This document shows, piece after piece, positions 52,539 through 61,902 of a DNA stretch of 64,000 nucleotides. Where the stretch lies: positions 1-64,000 of the forward strand of contig CAIZEI010000171.1 in the NCBI GenBank assembly GCA_903931945.1. Direction: 5' to 3'. The notes beneath the pieces were generated by a model. It did no database searches. It was not told the DNA's origin and saw only the letters and a list, made by a program, of their open reading frames with translations. How positions within the stretch are numbered: the first letter of the stretch is position 1; each line of letters starts with the position of its first letter. Source of the DNA: an uncultured Hyphomicrobiales bacterium (GTDB lineage: Bacteria > Pseudomonadota > Alphaproteobacteria > Rhizobiales > Beijerinckiaceae). The position numbers and the translations under genes were made by a program.

Positions 52539-53585
52539 ATGGGCGTGAAATTCCAGCATCTTTTCGCCGCCGCCTGCATGGGGCTCTTGGCCGTTTTTGC
52601 CGCCGCGCAACCGGTCATGGCCGCAGATCGGGTCAACATTGCAATCTCCAATTCAACGGCTGATTTTGCCATCCTGATCGCCATGAAGCGTGGCTATTTC
52701 TCCGAAGAAGGGCTTGAGGCCAACCCCACCGTCTTCGATTCCGGCGGCAAGATGATGGCGCCACTTGGCGCGGGCGAGATCGATGTCGCCACCGGCTCGG
52801 CCAATGCCGCGCTTTACAATGCTGTCGCGCGCGGCATCGGTATCCGGATTGTGGCCGGCAACGGCAATGCGGCGCCCGGCTATGGCCACCAGATTCTCAT
52901 CGTCCGCAAACAGCTTGTGGACAGTGGCCGTTACAAGACCATGGCTGATCTGAAAGGCATGAAGGTTGCGTTGCCAGGCGCTGGAACAGGCGCCACCTCA
53001 ACGCTCAATCAGGGTCTGTTGAAAGCCGGCCTGACTTACCGGGATATCGAGCCTGTGTATCTGGCCTATCCCAACCATGTCACTGCGATCGCCAATGGCG
53101 CGATTGATGCGGCCTTTGCGACCGAGCCCTCGGCCACATACGCCGTCCAGCAGGGCTATGCTGTTCGCATCGCCAGCAGCGACACATTTTATCCGTGGTC
53201 CGATGCGACGCACATCATATTTTCCACGATCTTTTCAGGCAAAAATCCCGACGCCGGTCGCCGTTTCATGCGCGCCTTCATGAAAGCGATGCGCTTTTAC
53301 GATGGCGCGCTGGCCGATGGCGGGTTGAAAGGCCCCAATGCAGACGCTGTCATCGATGTGCTCACCGAATTCACCGACTTGAAGGATCGCGCGTTGTACA
53401 AATCGATGAATACGCAGGGCGCCAATCCCGATGCCAAACTCAATCTCGACAGTCTGCGAACCGATTTTGCGTTTTTCAAACAACAGGGCTGGATTGAAGG
53501 CGATATTTCCGATCCGCTGAAGTCGGTTGATACGAGCTTTGCCGACAAGGCGCGGGCGGAACTGGCACCTTACGTCCGGAAATAG
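52539..53585 (+). CDS. ABC-type solute-binding protein (NMT1/SsuA-like)
   Basis: About 348 residues. A signal peptide (FAAACMGLLAVFAAAQPVMAA) precedes VNIAISNSTADFAILIAMKRGYFSEEGL and GAGEIDVATGSANAALYNAV, the usual opening of NMT1/TauA-like binding proteins. No permease or ATPase is adjacent. It is followed by a convergent Rieske oxygenase gene, so it might deliver an aromatic substrate. ATG 52539 has GGGGGACAGG upstream; 52527 is an alternative. Confidence 0.88.
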   Translation: MGVKFQHLFAAACMGLLAVFAAAQPVMAADRVNIAISNSTADFAILIAMKRGYFSEEGLEANPTVFDSGGKMMAPLGAGEIDVATGSANAALYNAVARGIGIRIVAGNGNAAPGYGHQILIVRKQLVDSGRYKTMADLKGMKVALPGAGTGATSTLNQGLLKAGLTYRDIEPVYLAYPNHVTAIANGAIDAAFATEPSATYAVQQGYAVRIASSDTFYPWSDATHIIFSTIFSGKNPDAGRRFMRAFMKAMRFYDGALADGGLKGPNADAVIDVLTEFTDLKDRALYKSMNTQGANPDAKLNLDSLRTDFAFFKQQGWIEGDISDPLKSVDTSFADKARAELAPYVRK

Positions 53586-53586
53586 C

Positions 53587-54786
53587 CTACTCCGCCGGCG
53601 TGGCGTCCAGCCGGTCGAAATGCGTATCGTAACGCGATTCAAACGTCTGCAAATTCAAGCGCTCGCGGCGAATGTCAATCATCGGCTCGTTTTCGCGGGG
53701 ATCGCGAATCACCGCCATCGGCTCCTCGCCGCGCTCGACCTTGTCCATCTCCTCATTCAACATGCGGTGATAGAGCAGCACGCCCTTGTCGCTGGCCGAC
53801 AGATGTTCGTTCTCGCGGTCGCAGACAGGCCCCTGCATGACCCAGGCGACCATATCCTGCGCGGGGATATTGTCCGGCACGATCTTGCCTTCTTCGTTGA
53901 ACAGCTTCGTGCGTTGCACGACAACCGGGCGCGGCGCGGCGCCTGGCGCGCGTTTGCGCGTGCGGTAGGCGAACTGGATCGTGTGCGTGTCATCGACCGG
54001 CACACGAAACTGCAGCGTTGGGCCGGCGGAGCTGCCGACCGCCAAAATGTTCGGAAACAGCAGCGGGTGGCCCGTCGTCCAGTCATCGACCGTTTCGGGT
54101 TCGCCTTCAAGCAGGCGGCGCTTCATGATGCCATAGGCGAAGCGGTCGAACTCGATCTTGATGTGTTTGGCGACCACCATCGCGGGCGGCTTGCCCTGCT
54201 TTTTCAAAGTGTAATTGCCAAGCGCGGCGTGCAGATATTCAAAATGCATGGGGTCGGCGGCGTTATCCATGCATTGCAGCCAGTTGCAGGGCAGGGCGTG
54301 AATCTCGACGATCACGTCGGAGCCCTCGCGCGCCAGCACGTCCCAGCGCGGCAGCAGCGGTTGGGGTTGCGGCCCCAGATAGGCGAACAGCAAGCCGCCC
54401 AATTCCTGCACCGGATAGGCCGTGATGCTGACCCGATCCTTGTGGGTCGAGCCCGGATTGATCCGGTCGTCAAACGGCATTTCCAGGCATTGCCCGGCCT
54501 TGTTGAACAGCCAGCCATGGTAAGGGCAGCGCAGCCCCTTTTCGTCCGGAATGCCATATTCCATATCGACCCGGCGATGCGGGCAGCGGTCTCCGATCAG
54601 GCCATATTCGCCGGATTCGGATCGGTAAAGCGTCAGGTTCTCGCCCAGGATGCGCACGCGGCGAACCGGCGTCTTGTCCAGTTCCGGCACGACGCCAACC
54701 GGGTGCCAATAGCGCCGCAGCAGCTTGCCCATGGGCGTTCCCGGGCCAACGCGGGTCAAACGCTCGTTCTGTTCTTTCGAGATCAT
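53587..54786 (-). CDS. Rieske non-haem iron aromatic-ring oxygenase, alpha subunit
   Basis: About 399 residues. The Rieske centre is CPHRRVDME with CPYHGW 18 residues on, giving the C-x-H and C-x-x-H ligands. The catalytic domain has the iron-site segment CMDNAADPMHFEYLHA. The sequence resembles phthalate-4,5-dioxygenase or phenoxybenzoate-dioxygenase alpha subunits. No reductase gene is adjacent. The start at 54786 has GGGAGG upstream, and a longer frame to 54843 is not needed. The stop lies 1 bp from the binding-protein stop. Confidence 0.92.
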   Translation of the reverse strand: MISKEQNERLTRVGPGTPMGKLLRRYWHPVGVVPELDKTPVRRVRILGENLTLYRSESGEYGLIGDRCPHRRVDMEYGIPDEKGLRCPYHGWLFNKAGQCLEMPFDDRINPGSTHKDRVSITAYPVQELGGLLFAYLGPQPQPLLPRWDVLAREGSDVIVEIHALPCNWLQCMDNAADPMHFEYLHAALGNYTLKKQGKPPAMVVAKHIKIEFDRFAYGIMKRRLLEGEPETVDDWTTGHPLLFPNILAVGSSAGPTLQFRVPVDDTHTIQFAYRTRKRAPGAAPRPVVVQRTKLFNEEGKIVPDNIPAQDMVAWVMQGPVCDRENEHLSASDKGVLLYHRMLNEEMDKVERGEEPMAVIRDPRENEPMIDIRRERLNLQTFESRYDTHFDRLDATPAE

Positions 54787-54953
54787 TGGAATCTCCCTCC
54801 CGTACGATCGACCTATTTTCGAACGAAACGGCGTTTCGGGCAAGCCCTTCCTTTTGAAGCCGATCGTCTGGATTGTTCAGTTTCGGGAGGCGCTTTCTTT
54901 GGATTGGACCGCGAAATTCGGGGGCCCCCGCGCAAAAATTTTGCATCCAACAA

Positions 54954-55370
54954 TCACTCCCCGAGTCCAACCAACGTCACCGGTTCGCGGCGCCTGACAA
55001 ACTCAAGGACCAATGGCAGAAAAAATCGTTTGCTAAAATGCCCGAGCGGCGGGCCGGGTTCGAGATAAAAGCTCCCGGGGATTGCATCGCCATTGCATTC
55101 GTCAAGCACGATCCATTGCCGGAGCATTGGATCGAGACCGGCGCGCAGCTTCTCGGTTTCAGGAACCTCCACCGCCCAGCGTCCCATATCCGGCGCCTTG
55201 GTAGTGATCGGAAACAAGACCACAAGGTCGGCGCGGCCAGCGCGGGCAACACGGACAGCTAATGCCGACGGACGGTGTTTGCGGCCCTCGGTTTCTCCTT
55301 TTGCGGCCTCACGATTCCAAAGATAGGGATAGACAACAACGGCGCCGGACCGGATAGAATCGAAGTTCAC
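54954..55370 (-). CDS. MazF/PemK-like toxin candidate paired with a Phd antitoxin
   Basis: A 138-residue protein. The start IRSGAVVVYPYLWNREAAKG followed by EGRKHRPSALAV resembles the first strands of the PemK/MazF fold. The middle part VVLFPITTKAPDMGRW and later WIVLDECNGDAIP fit the same fold, but this is a divergent member I cannot place precisely. Its ATG overlaps the antitoxin stop (ATGA). Toxicity is inferred from this layout alone. Confidence 0.6.
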   Translation of the reverse strand: MNFDSIRSGAVVVYPYLWNREAAKGETEGRKHRPSALAVRVARAGRADLVVLFPITTKAPDMGRWAVEVPETEKLRAGLDPMLRQWIVLDECNGDAIPGSFYLEPGPPLGHFSKRFFLPLVLEFVRRREPVTLVGLGE

Positions 55371-55615
55371 GCCGTCCCGTCTTCGCCCGAATAGGCTTCC
55401 ACCCCACGCTTGAAATCCGCGAACACATCGTCCGGCATTGTTTCAACATTGTAGGCTTTGCGCGGGTCGGCGCTCTTTAAAAGCCGTTGGTAATCCTCGA
55501 TATTGAGCAGCACGAGGCGCGGTTTGTTGCGCTGTGTCAACGTGACGGGCCGGCGCAGGGCCTCGGCGATAATGTCGCCGGATTTGCGGCTAAGGTCGCT
55601 GGTGGAAAAGGTCAT
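55367..55615 (-). CDS. Phd/YefM-type antitoxin
   Basis: An 82-residue protein. The N-terminal Phd/YefM fold reads FSTSDLSRKSGDIIAEALRRP, then VTLTQRNKPRLVLLNIEDYQRLL. The acidic tail (PDDVFADFKRGVEAYSGEDG) is the expected toxin-neutralising part. ATG 55615 has TAGGAA upstream. Its promoter overlaps two TTTCCTG direct repeats that probably act as operator. Confidence 0.9.
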   Translation of the reverse strand: MTFSTSDLSRKSGDIIAEALRRPVTLTQRNKPRLVLLNIEDYQRLLKSADPRKAYNVETMPDDVFADFKRGVEAYSGEDGTA

Positions 55616-55637
55616 GGGCAATTCCTACTTTCGCTGT

Positions 55638-55665
55638 TATATACAGGAAATCCAGGAAACTGCAA
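55638..55665 (-). promoter_or_regulatory. Promoter with TTTCCTG direct repeats for the Phd module
   Basis: Reading leftward, TTGCAG (55665-55660) and TATATA (55643-55638) are 16 bp apart. The spacer is made of two TTTCCTG copies (55659-55653 and 55650-55644) with 9-bp period. Repressor binding to such repeats would block the promoter. The site lies 23 bp before the antitoxin ATG. Confidence 0.6.
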
Positions 55666-55914
55666 GAATCAGCATTGCTTCCATCCAAAACACGCATCCG
55701 GCAAGTCCTTCCCTTTCGCGCAGCTTGCAAAACCCTGTCGCAGACGCCGGCATTCATAAATAGATGTGTAGAGGACAAATCGCCCTGACACGCGCCATTC
55801 GCGCTTCTGGACGACGACAGGCGAACCTCGTCGCGAAAAGCTGCGCTATACTCACCGGCGAATCGATGGACGCGCCGCACGGCGCTCCACGACCGGGACC
55901 CGGGATAAAGACCC
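55666..55914. other. Intergenic region between divergent genes
   Basis: About 250 bp separating the toxin-antitoxin module from the GDSL esterase gene. No gene or further regulatory motif recognised. Confidence 0.4.
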
Positions 55915-56646
55915 ATGCGATCAGCCCTCGAAAGTCTGCTGAAGGCCGCGCTTTTCCTCGGGCTCGGTCTTTTCATGGGGCTTTACCGGCTGCCGCCTTC
56001 GACCGATTTCGATGCGCTCATCCGCAAGGCGGAGCCGACGCCCGTGCCTGCGCCGCTGGTTCCTATCCGCTTTTATATGCAGCGGCTCAATCTCTTCAAG
56101 GCTTCGAGCGCGCGGGCGGATATTGTGCTGCTCGGAGACTCCCTCACCGAAGGCGGCCTGTGGGATGAATATCTGCAACGCCTGCCGCTGCTCAATCGGG
56201 GTATTTCGGGCGATCTCTCCGATGGCGTTCTGCAACGCCTGCTGGAGGTCATTGATCGCAAACCCAATGTCGTCAGTCTGCTGATCGGCGCCAACGATCT
56301 TCTGGCCGGCTTCGAAACCAGCCACACGCTCGGCAATATCAGGCAAATCGTCTCGAATCTGCACGAGGCTCATATTCGAACGATCCTGCATTCTGTGTCT
56401 TTCGCCAGTCCAGGATACAAGCCTGCGATCAATCCCGGGGTTGACGCGATCAACCCTGGAATCAGGGCGCTGGCGCAGGAAACGGCTTCAGATTTTCTCG
56501 ACCTCAATGCGCTGACCGCGCTTGATGGGGCTCTTGATCCCTCGATGACCTACGATGGTCTTCATTTCAATCCCAAGGGTTATCTGGTCTGGTCGCAGGC
56601 GCTGCGCCCGAAGCTGGAGGCCGCCCGCGCGCAGCCCTTGCGCTGA
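55915..56646 (+). CDS. GDSL/SGNH-type esterase with N-terminal membrane anchor
   Basis: A 243-residue protein. A single N-terminal helix (LLKAALFLGLGLFMGLYRL) probably anchors it in the inner membrane. The hydrolase has block I LLGDSLTEGGLW (Ser), block II Gly in NRGISGDLSDGV, block III GANDLLAGFE (Asn) and the C-terminal DGLHFNPKGY (Asp/His). It should be a periplasmic esterase, lipase or deacetylase. No family substrate is known. Confidence 0.88.
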   Translation: MRSALESLLKAALFLGLGLFMGLYRLPPSTDFDALIRKAEPTPVPAPLVPIRFYMQRLNLFKASSARADIVLLGDSLTEGGLWDEYLQRLPLLNRGISGDLSDGVLQRLLEVIDRKPNVVSLLIGANDLLAGFETSHTLGNIRQIVSNLHEAHIRTILHSVSFASPGYKPAINPGVDAINPGIRALAQETASDFLDLNALTALDGALDPSMTYDGLHFNPKGYLVWSQALRPKLEAARAQPLR

Positions 56647-56704
56647 GCGCGCTGATCGCCCATATGCGCGCCATTGTATGGAATGGATTGCCAGGGAGCC
56701 CGAT

Positions 56705-57112
56705 ATGGCTGATTTCAAACCGAGCGCCGCCAATCTGACCGGCGTCTGGCAAGGCCTTTACTCTTACGCAAACTCCGGCGAACATACGCCATTCACCGCG
56801 ACGCTGCTGGAAACGGGAAGCCATGTTGGCGGCTCAACGCATGAGATCTGCCTTGTCGAAGGCCGGAGCCGCGCGACCCTTTTCGCCCTCGTCGACGGGA
56901 TCAGGCGCGACCGGGCGGTCCATTTTGTCAAAACCTATGATGGCTCGGCAGGCTGGGATCATTCGGTCGCCTATGAGGGCGCGATCAATGAGGATGGCAC
57001 GGAAATCCAGGGAAGCTGGCGCGTGCGCGGCGGCATGACCGGTCGCTTTTTGATGACGCGGCCAGCGGGCAAGGCGATAGCGGTCAAACGCAGGGCGATG
57101 GCGAAGGCTTGA
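56705..57112 (+). CDS. Conserved hypothetical protein
   Basis: About 135 residues. It begins ADFKPSAANLTGVWQGLYSY and contains TPFTATLLETGSHVGG, TLFALVDGIRRD and VAYEGAINEDGTEIQGSW, an all-beta pattern with repeated aromatic-glycine turns. The G-x-W-x-G pattern suggests a small beta barrel of lipocalin or avidin type, but I cannot name the family. It follows the GDSL gene by 58 bp and is possibly co-transcribed. Confidence 0.65.
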   Translation: MADFKPSAANLTGVWQGLYSYANSGEHTPFTATLLETGSHVGGSTHEICLVEGRSRATLFALVDGIRRDRAVHFVKTYDGSAGWDHSVAYEGAINEDGTEIQGSWRVRGGMTGRFLMTRPAGKAIAVKRRAMAKA

Positions 57113-57149
57113 TCGCCAATTTGGGCGGACCGCGTGCATTGCCTTGAAC

Positions 57150-59705
57150 TCAGCGCGCTGCATCCCCGATCAGCACGCTGGCGGCCTCCGCCAGGATCTG
57201 GTCCTGCGCCTCGCCGAACACTGATTCGCGGCCAATTTCCAGCATGACAGGCACGGCAAGGGGCGAAATCCGCTCCAGCGGCGCGTGGATCAGCTTGCCC
57301 TCGATTCGCGCCAGCATATCGGCAAGGCGGGCTAGGTCGAGCAGGCCGGTCATGGCGTCGGCGCGCGCCGCGCGCAGCAGGATGTGATCGGGCTGATGGC
57401 GGCGCAGCACGTCATACACAAGGTCGGTGGACATCGTGACCTGCCGTCCGGATTTTTCCTGTCCCGGAAAGCGCCTTTCGATCAGACCGGAAATGATTGC
57501 GCAATTGCGGAAGGTGCGCTTCATCAATGCGGACTCTTCCAGCCATTCCTCCAGATCGTCGCCCAGCATGTCGCGTGCGAAAAGCTGGCTCATGTCGGCC
57601 AGCGCCGGGTCCGCGAGCGACCAGACCGCCAGCGCATATTCATTGGCGACAAAACCCTGCGGCTTGAGGCCAAGCCGCTCCATGCGACGCGTCAGCAACA
57701 TGCCGAGCGTCTGATGCGCGAGGCGGCCTTCAAAGGGATAACAAACCAGGAAAAAACGGGGACCGCGCGGAAACGTTTCGATCAGCAGACGGTCGGCCGG
57801 CGGCAACATGGATTTGTCGCGTTGCAGGGCGAGCCAGTCGCGCACCTGATCCGGCAATCGCAACCAGGTCTCCGGGTTCGAGATGATTTCACGCACGCGG
57901 GCCGCAAGATAGGTCGATAGCGGGAATTTTCCGCCGGCGTAGGAGGGCACATTGGGCGCGTCAGATTTTGCGCGCGCGACATGCGCCTCATTTTCAACGA
58001 TGCCCACCAGCGCCAGAATCTCGCCGCCAAACAGGAAGGTGTCGCCGGGAGACAGCATCTCCAGAAAATATTCTTCGATCTGCCCGAGCACGCGGCCCCC
58101 GCGAGCAACGCGGCCCGTATAGGCGGGCGCAGGCCCGCCGGGCGCGAGATTTGCGGGATAGTTGATCAGGCGCGCGCCGCCGCGCGCCGCGCCTGGACGG
58201 GCCTTGGGCGCGTCGCCGCGCACAAGTCGCACCTTCAGCATTTCCTCTTCGACGATCGTGCCGACATTCATGCGGTAGGTCTGTGCGATTTTGGGATGCG
58301 CAATGCGCCAGCGCCCGTCCTGCATCCGCTTGATTCGCGCGAAGCGATCGTAGGTTTTAAGCGCATAGCCGCCGGTGGCGACAAATTCGAGCGCATCGTC
58401 GAAGTTATGCCGTGTGAGTTCCGCATAGGGCGCCGCGGTGGCGACTTCGGCGTAGAGCGCCTCTGCATCGAGCGGTCCTGCGCAGGCCATGCCCAGAATA
58501 TGCTGGCAAAGCACATCGAGCCCGCCGTCGCGCTGGAGCTGCGTATCCTGCGCGCCAGCCGCCGCTGCGTCGATGGCCGCCCGGCATTCCAGAACCTCAA
58601 ACCGGTTGGCGGGAACGAGAATGGCGCGCGAGGGCTCGTCAAGCCGGTGATTGGCGCGCCCCACGCGTTGCAGCAGCCGGCTTGAGCCTTTCGGCGCTCC
58701 GACATTGACAACAAGATCGACATCGCCCCAGTCGATGCCCAGATCGAGCGTCGATGTGCAGACAACCGCCTTCAGGCGGCCCCCGGTCATCGCCGCCTCC
58801 ACCCTGCGGCGCTGGCTGGCGTCAAGCGATCCGTGATGCAGGGCTATGGCGAGATTGTCGTCATTGATTCGCCAGAGCTGCTGGAACACCGCCTCCGCCT
58901 GCGCCCGCGTATTGACAAATACCAGCGTGGTTTTCGCCTCTTTTATGAATCCGTAGATTTCATGGATGGCGTGAGCGCCGCCGTGCCCGGCCCACGGCAG
59001 CCTTTCCCGCGTGTCCAGCATCGAAATATCGGCAGGCGCGCCGGGCGCCGCCATCACGAGTTCAGCTTTGCCGCGCGCTACCAGCCAGCGACGGAGTTCA
59101 TCGGGGTCGCGCACGGTCGCTGAAAGTCCAGTGAATGTGACGTCGGGGGCAAGCGTGCGCAGTCGCGCCAGCCCCAGCGCCAGGAGATCGCCGCGTTTGG
59201 ATGACACAACGGAATGAAGTTCATCCAGAATGACGCGCTTCAGCGTTGCAAACAGGGACTTGGCGTCTGCGCTCGCCAGCAGCAGGGCAAGCTGCTCGGG
59301 CGTCGTCAGCAGGATATCGGGCGGATCGCGGCGCTGGCGCAGACGTTTGGAGGACGGAGTATCGCCGGTCCGCGTCTCGATGCGGATATCGAGGCCCATC
59401 TCGGCGACCGGATTTTCAAGATTGCGCGCGACATCGCTCGCCAGAGCTTTCAGCGGCGAGAGATAGAGCGTGTGCAAGCCCATCGCGCGCGCGCGGCGAG
59501 GCCGCGAGGAAAGTTCAGTGAGCGTGGGCAGAAACCCCGCCAGCGTCTTGCCTGCGCCCGTCGGCGCAATCAGCAGCGCGCTTCGCCCGGCCCGCGCATG
59601 GGCCAGCAATTCCAATTGATGCGCGCGTGGAGTCCACCCCCGCCTGGCGAACCAGTCGCGGAAAACAGGCGGGAGCGTCGATAGCGGGGCGGCTGGCGCC
59701 GGCAC
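57150..59705 (-). CDS. Ligase-associated DNA damage response DEXH helicase (Lhr-like)
   Basis: An 851-residue superfamily 2 helicase. Walker A reads LIAPTGAGKTLAGFLP, the Walker B box is LDELHS, motif III is GLSATVRD and motif VI is QRVGRANHR. The C-terminal region is the Lhr-like extension of this family. The family normally sits beside PdeM and an ATP-dependent ligase as a DNA-damage module. Here pdeM lies at 32449-33192 and no ligase is in the window. It is followed 3 bp later by a CoA-transferase gene. Confidence 0.93.
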   Translation of the reverse strand: MPAPAAPLSTLPPVFRDWFARRGWTPRAHQLELLAHARAGRSALLIAPTGAGKTLAGFLPTLTELSSRPRRARAMGLHTLYLSPLKALASDVARNLENPVAEMGLDIRIETRTGDTPSSKRLRQRRDPPDILLTTPEQLALLLASADAKSLFATLKRVILDELHSVVSSKRGDLLALGLARLRTLAPDVTFTGLSATVRDPDELRRWLVARGKAELVMAAPGAPADISMLDTRERLPWAGHGGAHAIHEIYGFIKEAKTTLVFVNTRAQAEAVFQQLWRINDDNLAIALHHGSLDASQRRRVEAAMTGGRLKAVVCTSTLDLGIDWGDVDLVVNVGAPKGSSRLLQRVGRANHRLDEPSRAILVPANRFEVLECRAAIDAAAAGAQDTQLQRDGGLDVLCQHILGMACAGPLDAEALYAEVATAAPYAELTRHNFDDALEFVATGGYALKTYDRFARIKRMQDGRWRIAHPKIAQTYRMNVGTIVEEEMLKVRLVRGDAPKARPGAARGGARLINYPANLAPGGPAPAYTGRVARGGRVLGQIEEYFLEMLSPGDTFLFGGEILALVGIVENEAHVARAKSDAPNVPSYAGGKFPLSTYLAARVREIISNPETWLRLPDQVRDWLALQRDKSMLPPADRLLIETFPRGPRFFLVCYPFEGRLAHQTLGMLLTRRMERLGLKPQGFVANEYALAVWSLADPALADMSQLFARDMLGDDLEEWLEESALMKRTFRNCAIISGLIERRFPGQEKSGRQVTMSTDLVYDVLRRHQPDHILLRAARADAMTGLLDLARLADMLARIEGKLIHAPLERISPLAVPVMLEIGRESVFGEAQDQILAEAASVLIGDAAR

Positions 59706-59708
59706 AGC

Positions 59709-60881
59709 CTAGCCGCCCCAATGCGGATCGGCCAGTACGTCCTGTGTGTGCTGCCCCAGCCCGGGCGCGGGGCGCGCGCTGGCCGCCGGCGCGCCATCGA
59801 TCATGATAGCCGAACGCACGCCAAAAGTGACGCCAGCCGCAGCAAGCGGATTTTCAAGCTCAAGCCTCATGCCGCGCGCCAAAACCTGCGGATCGGCGAA
59901 AACATCGGCGACCGAGTTGATGGGGCCGGCGGGAACGCCGGCGAGATCGAGCAGCGGCAACAAATCAGCGCGGGCAAAGCGCCCGGTCAGCGGGTGCAGG
60001 TCGCTGGCCAGTTCAGCGCGCCGCGAAACCCGGTCCTTGTTCGCCGGATATTTTGCGGCCAATTCGGGCGCCCCAAGAATGTCGCAGAGTTTGCGAAATT
60101 GTCCATCGTTGCCGCAAGCAATGATAATATCGCCATCGCGGACCGGAAAGACATCGTAGGGCGCGAGATTGGGGTGGCCGTTGCCCATGCGTCCGCCCGG
60201 TTTGCCGGAGACAAAATAATTCATGGCCTGATAGCCGAGAACCGCGACCTGCGAATCCAGCAAAGCGCAATCGATATAAGCGCCCGCTCCGGTTGCCGCG
60301 CGCCGGATGAGCGCGGCCTGCACCGCATTGGCGGCATAAAGCCCGGTGAAAACATCGGCGATGGCGACGCCCGATTTGGTGGGCGGGCCATCGGGATGAC
60401 CGGTGGCGTTCATGGCGCCGCCCATCCCCTGAATCAGAAAATCATAGCCCGCGCGCGCGGCATAGGGGCCATCCTGCCCAAAGCCGGTGATCGAGCAATA
60501 GATCAACTGCGGATTGATTTTCCTGAGCGGGGCGTAATCGAGACCGTATCTGGCGAGTCCGCCGACCTTGAAATTCTCGATCACCACATCGGCATGGGCC
60601 GCAAGCCGCTCGATCAGGGCGCGGCCTTCAGGCGTATCGAAGTCCGCCTCGATGCAGCGCTTGCCGCGATTGCACCCGTGAAAATAGGCGGCGCCGAGAG
60701 TGCCGCCATCCCTGGCCTCGACAAACGGCGGACCCCATTGCCGCGTGTCGTCGCCTGCTCCGGCGGGCTCAACCTTCACAACATCGGCGCCCAGATCGGC
60801 GAGCAATTGCCCGCACCAGGGCCCGGCCAGGATGCGGGCAAGCTCAAGCACGCGGATATTCTGGAGTGGCGGCGTTTGCAT
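59709..60881 (-). CDS. CaiB/BaiF-type CoA-transferase
   Basis: About 390 residues. Class III CoA-transferase motifs are present: RVLELARILAGPWCGQLLADLGADVVKVE, IENFKVGGLARYGLDYAPL and the nucleophile Asp in GYDFLIQGMGG. Members transfer CoA between carboxylic acids such as carnitine, bile acid, formate or dicarboxylates, and the substrate cannot be told here. The start at 60881 is preferred to 60977. It lies just upstream of the helicase gene on the same strand, probably by chance. Confidence 0.92.
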   Translation of the reverse strand: MQTPPLQNIRVLELARILAGPWCGQLLADLGADVVKVEPAGAGDDTRQWGPPFVEARDGGTLGAAYFHGCNRGKRCIEADFDTPEGRALIERLAAHADVVIENFKVGGLARYGLDYAPLRKINPQLIYCSITGFGQDGPYAARAGYDFLIQGMGGAMNATGHPDGPPTKSGVAIADVFTGLYAANAVQAALIRRAATGAGAYIDCALLDSQVAVLGYQAMNYFVSGKPGGRMGNGHPNLAPYDVFPVRDGDIIIACGNDGQFRKLCDILGAPELAAKYPANKDRVSRRAELASDLHPLTGRFARADLLPLLDLAGVPAGPINSVADVFADPQVLARGMRLELENPLAAAGVTFGVRSAIMIDGAPAASARPAPGLGQHTQDVLADPHWGG

Positions 60882-61028
60882 GATTAAAGTCCCGTTGATC
60901 TGTCCAGCGCTATAGCCGGTTGTCTGGCCCTGCAAGCGCCGGAGACCGCCGGTCACCATCACGTGAATGGATTGCAAAGTATTTCGGGCGTAAATGGCCG
61001 CTGTGCTGTTGATACCGGGGCATCATAC

Positions 61029-61787
61029 ATGACATTCCCATCGCAAGCGCGCAGCTGCGTCCTGGCCTGCGCCGCCGCCGGTTGCGCCTTTCTGCCAATC
61101 GCCGGGGCTTGGGCGCAAAGCGCTTCGCGAGTGATCGAGCTGTTCACAAGCCAGGGATGTTCCTCCTGCCCGCCTGCCGACCGGCTGGCTGAAAAGCTTT
61201 CAAGGGAGCCGGGAACAGTCGTGCTGTCGTTGCCCGTCGATTATTGGGATTATATCGGCTGGAAAGACACCTTCGCCACATCGGCCAATACAGCCCGGCA
61301 GAAAGCCTATGCGCTCGCGCGGGGCGACGGCAATGTCTATACGCCGCAAGCGGTGATCGATGGCCTGCGCCACGCTGTGGGCAGCGATCCTATCGAAATC
61401 GACGATGCGACAAAACTGGCGGCGCTGGACCCCGCCGCCATGAAGGTTTCGCTGACGACGCAGCGTGCGAATGGTCGCCTTGTCGCAGAGGTCGATGGCG
61501 GCCCCGCGAACGGGCCGAAATGGGGCGCCTTCTGGGTGTTTCATGTGACAAAATCCCGCACTGTCGCCATCGCACGCGGAGAAAACGCCGGCCACACTGT
61601 CACTTACACCAATATTGTGCGCAGCGTTGAGAAGGTCGGCAACTGGATGGGCCAGCCCGCCCGGTTTGAAATCGACGATACCGGGCTCAAGGGGCCAGAT
61701 GCGGACGGCTATGTTCTGATTTTGCAGGCGAGCAGCGGCGATAAACCCGGCGCCATTCTCGCCGCCGTCAAGGGGCCGGGTCTCTGA
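61029..61787 (+). CDS. DUF1223 family exported thioredoxin-like protein
   Basis: About 252 residues with a signal peptide (SCVLACAAAGCAFLPIAGAWAQ). The mature part starts VIELFTSQGCSSCPPADRL, where the CSSC pair sits at the thioredoxin-like position, then VVLSLPVDYWDYIGWKDTFA and YTPQAVIDG. This is the DUF1223 layout. A periplasmic thiol-disulfide role is inferred from the Cys pair and is not demonstrated. The start at 61029 is chosen for the signal peptide. Confidence 0.9.
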   Translation: MTFPSQARSCVLACAAAGCAFLPIAGAWAQSASRVIELFTSQGCSSCPPADRLAEKLSREPGTVVLSLPVDYWDYIGWKDTFATSANTARQKAYALARGDGNVYTPQAVIDGLRHAVGSDPIEIDDATKLAALDPAAMKVSLTTQRANGRLVAEVDGGPANGPKWGAFWVFHVTKSRTVAIARGENAGHTVTYTNIVRSVEKVGNWMGQPARFEIDDTGLKGPDADGYVLILQASSGDKPGAILAAVKGPGL

Positions 61788-61902
61788 CAATCGGCACCCG
61801 CCCGCGCGGCGAATGCGCGCGTTCCCTGTTCGCTTTTTTGGGTGCAATGCGGTATGAATCTGCGTCTGGTTATTTTGCCAGGCGCACCTCCGGAGATTTT
61901 TC

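Noticed and set aside
53527-55068. 513-codon plus-strand frame opposite the Rieske oxygenase
   Set aside because: The leftward frame carries the Rieske ligands and iron site, so this one is a shadow.
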